Shown in pieces: positions 40,316 to 41,559 of a stretch of 41,559 bases of DNA. The position numbers were made by a program, and so were the translations under genes. Position 1 is the first letter of the stretch. Each line of letters opens with the position of its first letter. The stretch lies in contig URMK01000062.1 of assembly GCA_900548905.1 (NCBI GenBank), positions 1-41,559 of the forward strand, given 5' to 3'. Source of the DNA: an uncultured Lachnospiraceae bacterium. GTDB lineage: Bacteria > Bacillota > Clostridia > Lachnospirales > Lachnospiraceae. The notes below the pieces were generated by a model. That model was given only the letters and a program-made list of their open reading frames with translations. It was not told where the DNA came from and searched no databases.

Positions 40316-41020
40316 TCAGCATCTCTCAATCCTATATTCCTTGTATAACCTGTCCCGATACTCTTTATTTTTGATCGCTGCCCGTAAATCCTCCATACGT
40401 AAATCGGCAAGAAGCTTTTCCGACAATGCAGCGAAACAATCTTCTCCCAGTACCAGCCCCTGATTCACTCCATCATTATATAAATCATCCAAAGCCTTAC
40501 ACATATTACAAGTTTCCTCCTTTACAGGCAGTGTTGTCAGCAGCCGCGTCCCTTTGGCGGCAGCTGCCAAGAAAAGGGCAGCGTCTGTAGACAGACAGGA
40601 AAAAACATCTTCGTTTTCCCTTACATAATCTTTTAAGGCCTTTCTGTCATCTTGGCGTTGAAGAAATCCGAATACCTGCCGCATACGGTTTTCCGCTTCC
40701 ACCCTGCGTATCTTTTTCTGGTAATCGGCCCCGTCATACTGCAGGATCCGCACCGGAGCCGTATAATCAATCTCTTCCTGGTTTTCTATACCCAGCAGAA
40801 CCAGCTCCATCCCGTCCTGGTAATACATCTTCACCACATCCCGCACATGTTTGTATGCGGCAGCATATTCCGGCCGGTTCTGTACCGGATCCTCCGCCTG
40901 CAGTTCGCGGTAATCAATTACCTGCCTGCCCCCGTACAGCCAGGCATTAAATAAATCGGCAAATACAGGCGGGTGTGACAGGTAGGATGACAGTGAAATA
41001 TCTATTTTCCCCATAAACAT
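40316..41020 (-). CDS. Rpn family (PD-(D/E)XK) nuclease, internally shortened
   Basis: This 234-residue protein matches the Lachnospiraceae type of Rpn/recombination-promoting nuclease, often annotated as a transposase. It has the start MGKIDISLSSYLSHPPVFADLFNAWLYGG (D22), an RDVV (D61) region and LGIENQ (E79-N-Q81) of the nuclease core. Relatives I know of are about 300 residues. The segment after YQKKIRRVEAENR that normally reads as PVITLVVYFG and the next strands is missing, and the chain resumes at MRQVFGFLQRQDDRKALKDYV. A tandem paralogue begins at 41559. A hairpin lies between its Shine-Dalgarno and ATG. Confidence 0.8.
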   Translation of the reverse strand: MFMGKIDISLSSYLSHPPVFADLFNAWLYGGRQVIDYRELQAEDPVQNRPEYAAAYKHVRDVVKMYYQDGMELVLLGIENQEEIDYTAPVRILQYDGADYQKKIRRVEAENRMRQVFGFLQRQDDRKALKDYVRENEDVFSCLSTDAALFLAAAAKGTRLLTTLPVKEETCNMCKALDDLYNDGVNQGLVLGEDCFAALSEKLLADLRMEDLRAAIKNKEYRDRLYKEYRIERC

Positions 41021-41053
41021 ATTTCTGTCTGATGAAACAGACAGATTTCCTCC
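41021..41053 (-). promoter_or_regulatory. Hairpin between Shine-Dalgarno and start codon
   Basis: On the minus strand GGAGG (41049-41053) lies 28 bases before the ATG, too far to act in a linear RNA. Between them is an 8-bp perfect stem (41038-41045 with 41024-41031) around TTTCAT. Folding it leaves only six bases between GGAGG and ATG, which is ideal. An in-frame CTG at the start of the stem is a less likely start codon. Confidence 0.55.
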
Positions 41054-41056
41054 TTA

Positions 41057-41093
41057 ATTATACATAATATGTGTAGTATTTACAACATCACAA
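41057..41093 (-). promoter_or_regulatory. Overlapping promoters of the Rpn gene
   Basis: Two promoters overlap on the minus strand: TTGTAA-17-TATAAT (41080-41085 and 41057-41062) and TTGTGA-18-TATTAT (41088-41093 and 41064-41069). The first predicts a start near 41050, inside the Shine-Dalgarno; the second a start near 41057, which keeps it. Confidence 0.5.
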
Positions 41094-41369
41094 TAAAAAT
41101 AAAACGGGATTAAATGGAACAGAACGTTCCGAAAGTAAAAACAGAATCGCTATAGCTGATATGTGATTATTATAACACGAAAAAAACATAACATTTCTGA
41201 AATATTCGGGATGACGCAGAAACGAAACAGGGTCACCGCAAAAAAATTCCACTATCTGATTAAAAGCGCCGTTTGAGGCAGACTGAAGATTAAATAATAT
41301 ATTCAAAGTATACCTATCAGGTATACGCTGTACACAGACCTCTATATTCTCCAGACAATATTCAATCAT
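41088..41369 (-). CDS. Doubtful small open reading frame between the two Rpn genes
   Basis: An open frame of 93 codons runs from an ATG at 41369, just after the paralogue's stop. It has no good ribosome binding site and no recognised family, and its C-terminus overlaps the Rpn gene's promoter. It may be chance or a decayed gene. Otherwise the gap at 41094-41379 holds nothing I can name. Confidence 0.22.
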   Translation of the reverse strand: MIEYCLENIEVCVQRIPDRYTLNILFNLQSASNGAFNQIVEFFCGDPVSFLRHPEYFRNVMFFSCYNNHISAIAILFLLSERSVPFNPVLFLL

Positions 41370-41379
41370 GCTGTACCAA

Positions 41380-41559
41380 TCAGCCTCTCTCAATCCTGTA
41401 TTCCCGGTACAGCCTGTTCCTATATTCTTTATTTTTGATCGCTTTCCGAAGATCCTCCATACGGAAATCGGCAAGAAGCTTTTCCGACAATTCAGCGAAA
41501 TAATCCTCTCCTAATTCCAGCCCCCGCCTTTTTCCCAACTCAAGTCCCTGGCGTTTTCC
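41380..41559 (-). CDS. Rpn family nuclease paralogue, C-terminal part only
   Basis: The last 59 codons of a second Rpn-type gene run off the right edge. Its end, EKLLADFRMEDLRKAIKNKE then RNRLYREYRIERG, is nearly the same as the end of the gene at 40316 (EKLLADLRMEDLRAAIKNKE). Before it are GLELGKRRGLELGE repeats, which the other copy lacks. The stop codon is at 41380-41382. The two genes are a tandem duplication. Confidence 0.85.
   Translation of the reverse strand, partial: GKRQGLELGKRRGLELGEDYFAELSEKLLADFRMEDLRKAIKNKEYRNRLYREYRIERG

Noticed and set aside
1..41559. CRISPR arrays, tRNA or rRNA genes
   Set aside because: No regularly spaced repeats, no cloverleaf-like sequence and no conserved rRNA segments were seen on either strand.

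Overview
The window looks like a chromosomal segment of an anaerobic, Gram-positive, low-to-mid GC gut Clostridium relative. A Lachnospiraceae genus such as Eisenbergiella or Hungatella would fit. This is an inference from strong GGAGG ribosome binding sites, TTGACA/TATAAT promoters, YesM/YesN-type regulation, three LplABC-type sugar ABC cassettes without ATPase genes, and the many Rpn and AAA/PD-(D/E)XK nuclease genes. Nothing here identifies the species. There are no rRNA or tRNA genes and no CRISPR array.

Layout. Bases 86-4925: a URO-D superfamily enzyme divergent from an AraC regulator, a MATE/MarR efflux operon, a small membrane protein and a solitary MazF. Bases 5026-26670: three sugar-uptake cassettes. 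Cassette A (permease, permease, binding protein, histidine kinase, response regulator) and cassette B (permease, permease, binding protein, one-piece membrane AraC sensor) both run leftward and have a hairpin between the binding-protein gene and the regulator. Cassette C (binding protein, two permeases, GH78 alpha-L-rhamnosidase) also runs leftward. A cytosolic AraC regulator lies between B and C, divergent from B. The membrane parts of each cassette presumably share an ATPase encoded elsewhere, and C should import rhamnose-containing oligosaccharides for cytoplasmic cleavage.

Between cassettes A and B sits a one-gene AAA/PD-(D/E)XK cassette. It carries its own promoter and is bracketed by an exact 22-bp direct repeat. 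One copy of the repeat is the true 3' end of the neighbouring AraC sensor gene, and the probable old terminator of that gene now lies beyond the insert. This is the clearest sign of an undescribed mobile unit in the window.

Bases 26890-30683 form an AT-richer accessory stretch: a decayed large serine recombinase fragment, a HAD phosphatase, an alpha/alpha-toroid protein, a small membrane protein, a GNAT acetyltransferase and a DUF5131 radical-SAM-like protein. Bases 31027-32796 hold a thioredoxin-reductase-like flavoprotein that lacks the redox CxxC, and a self-inhibited Fic protein. Bases 32958-35083 hold an ECF sigma / RsgI-like anti-sigma module with two His-rich extracytoplasmic parts and a possible self-regulated promoter. 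Bases 35248-40072 hold a GyrI-domain AraC regulator, a membrane-anchored protein of unknown function, a serine hydrolase, and a PaaK-like adenylating enzyme with its TetR regulator. The right end holds two tandem Rpn-family nuclease genes, the second cut by the window edge. The complete copy has a hairpin between its Shine-Dalgarno and start codon.
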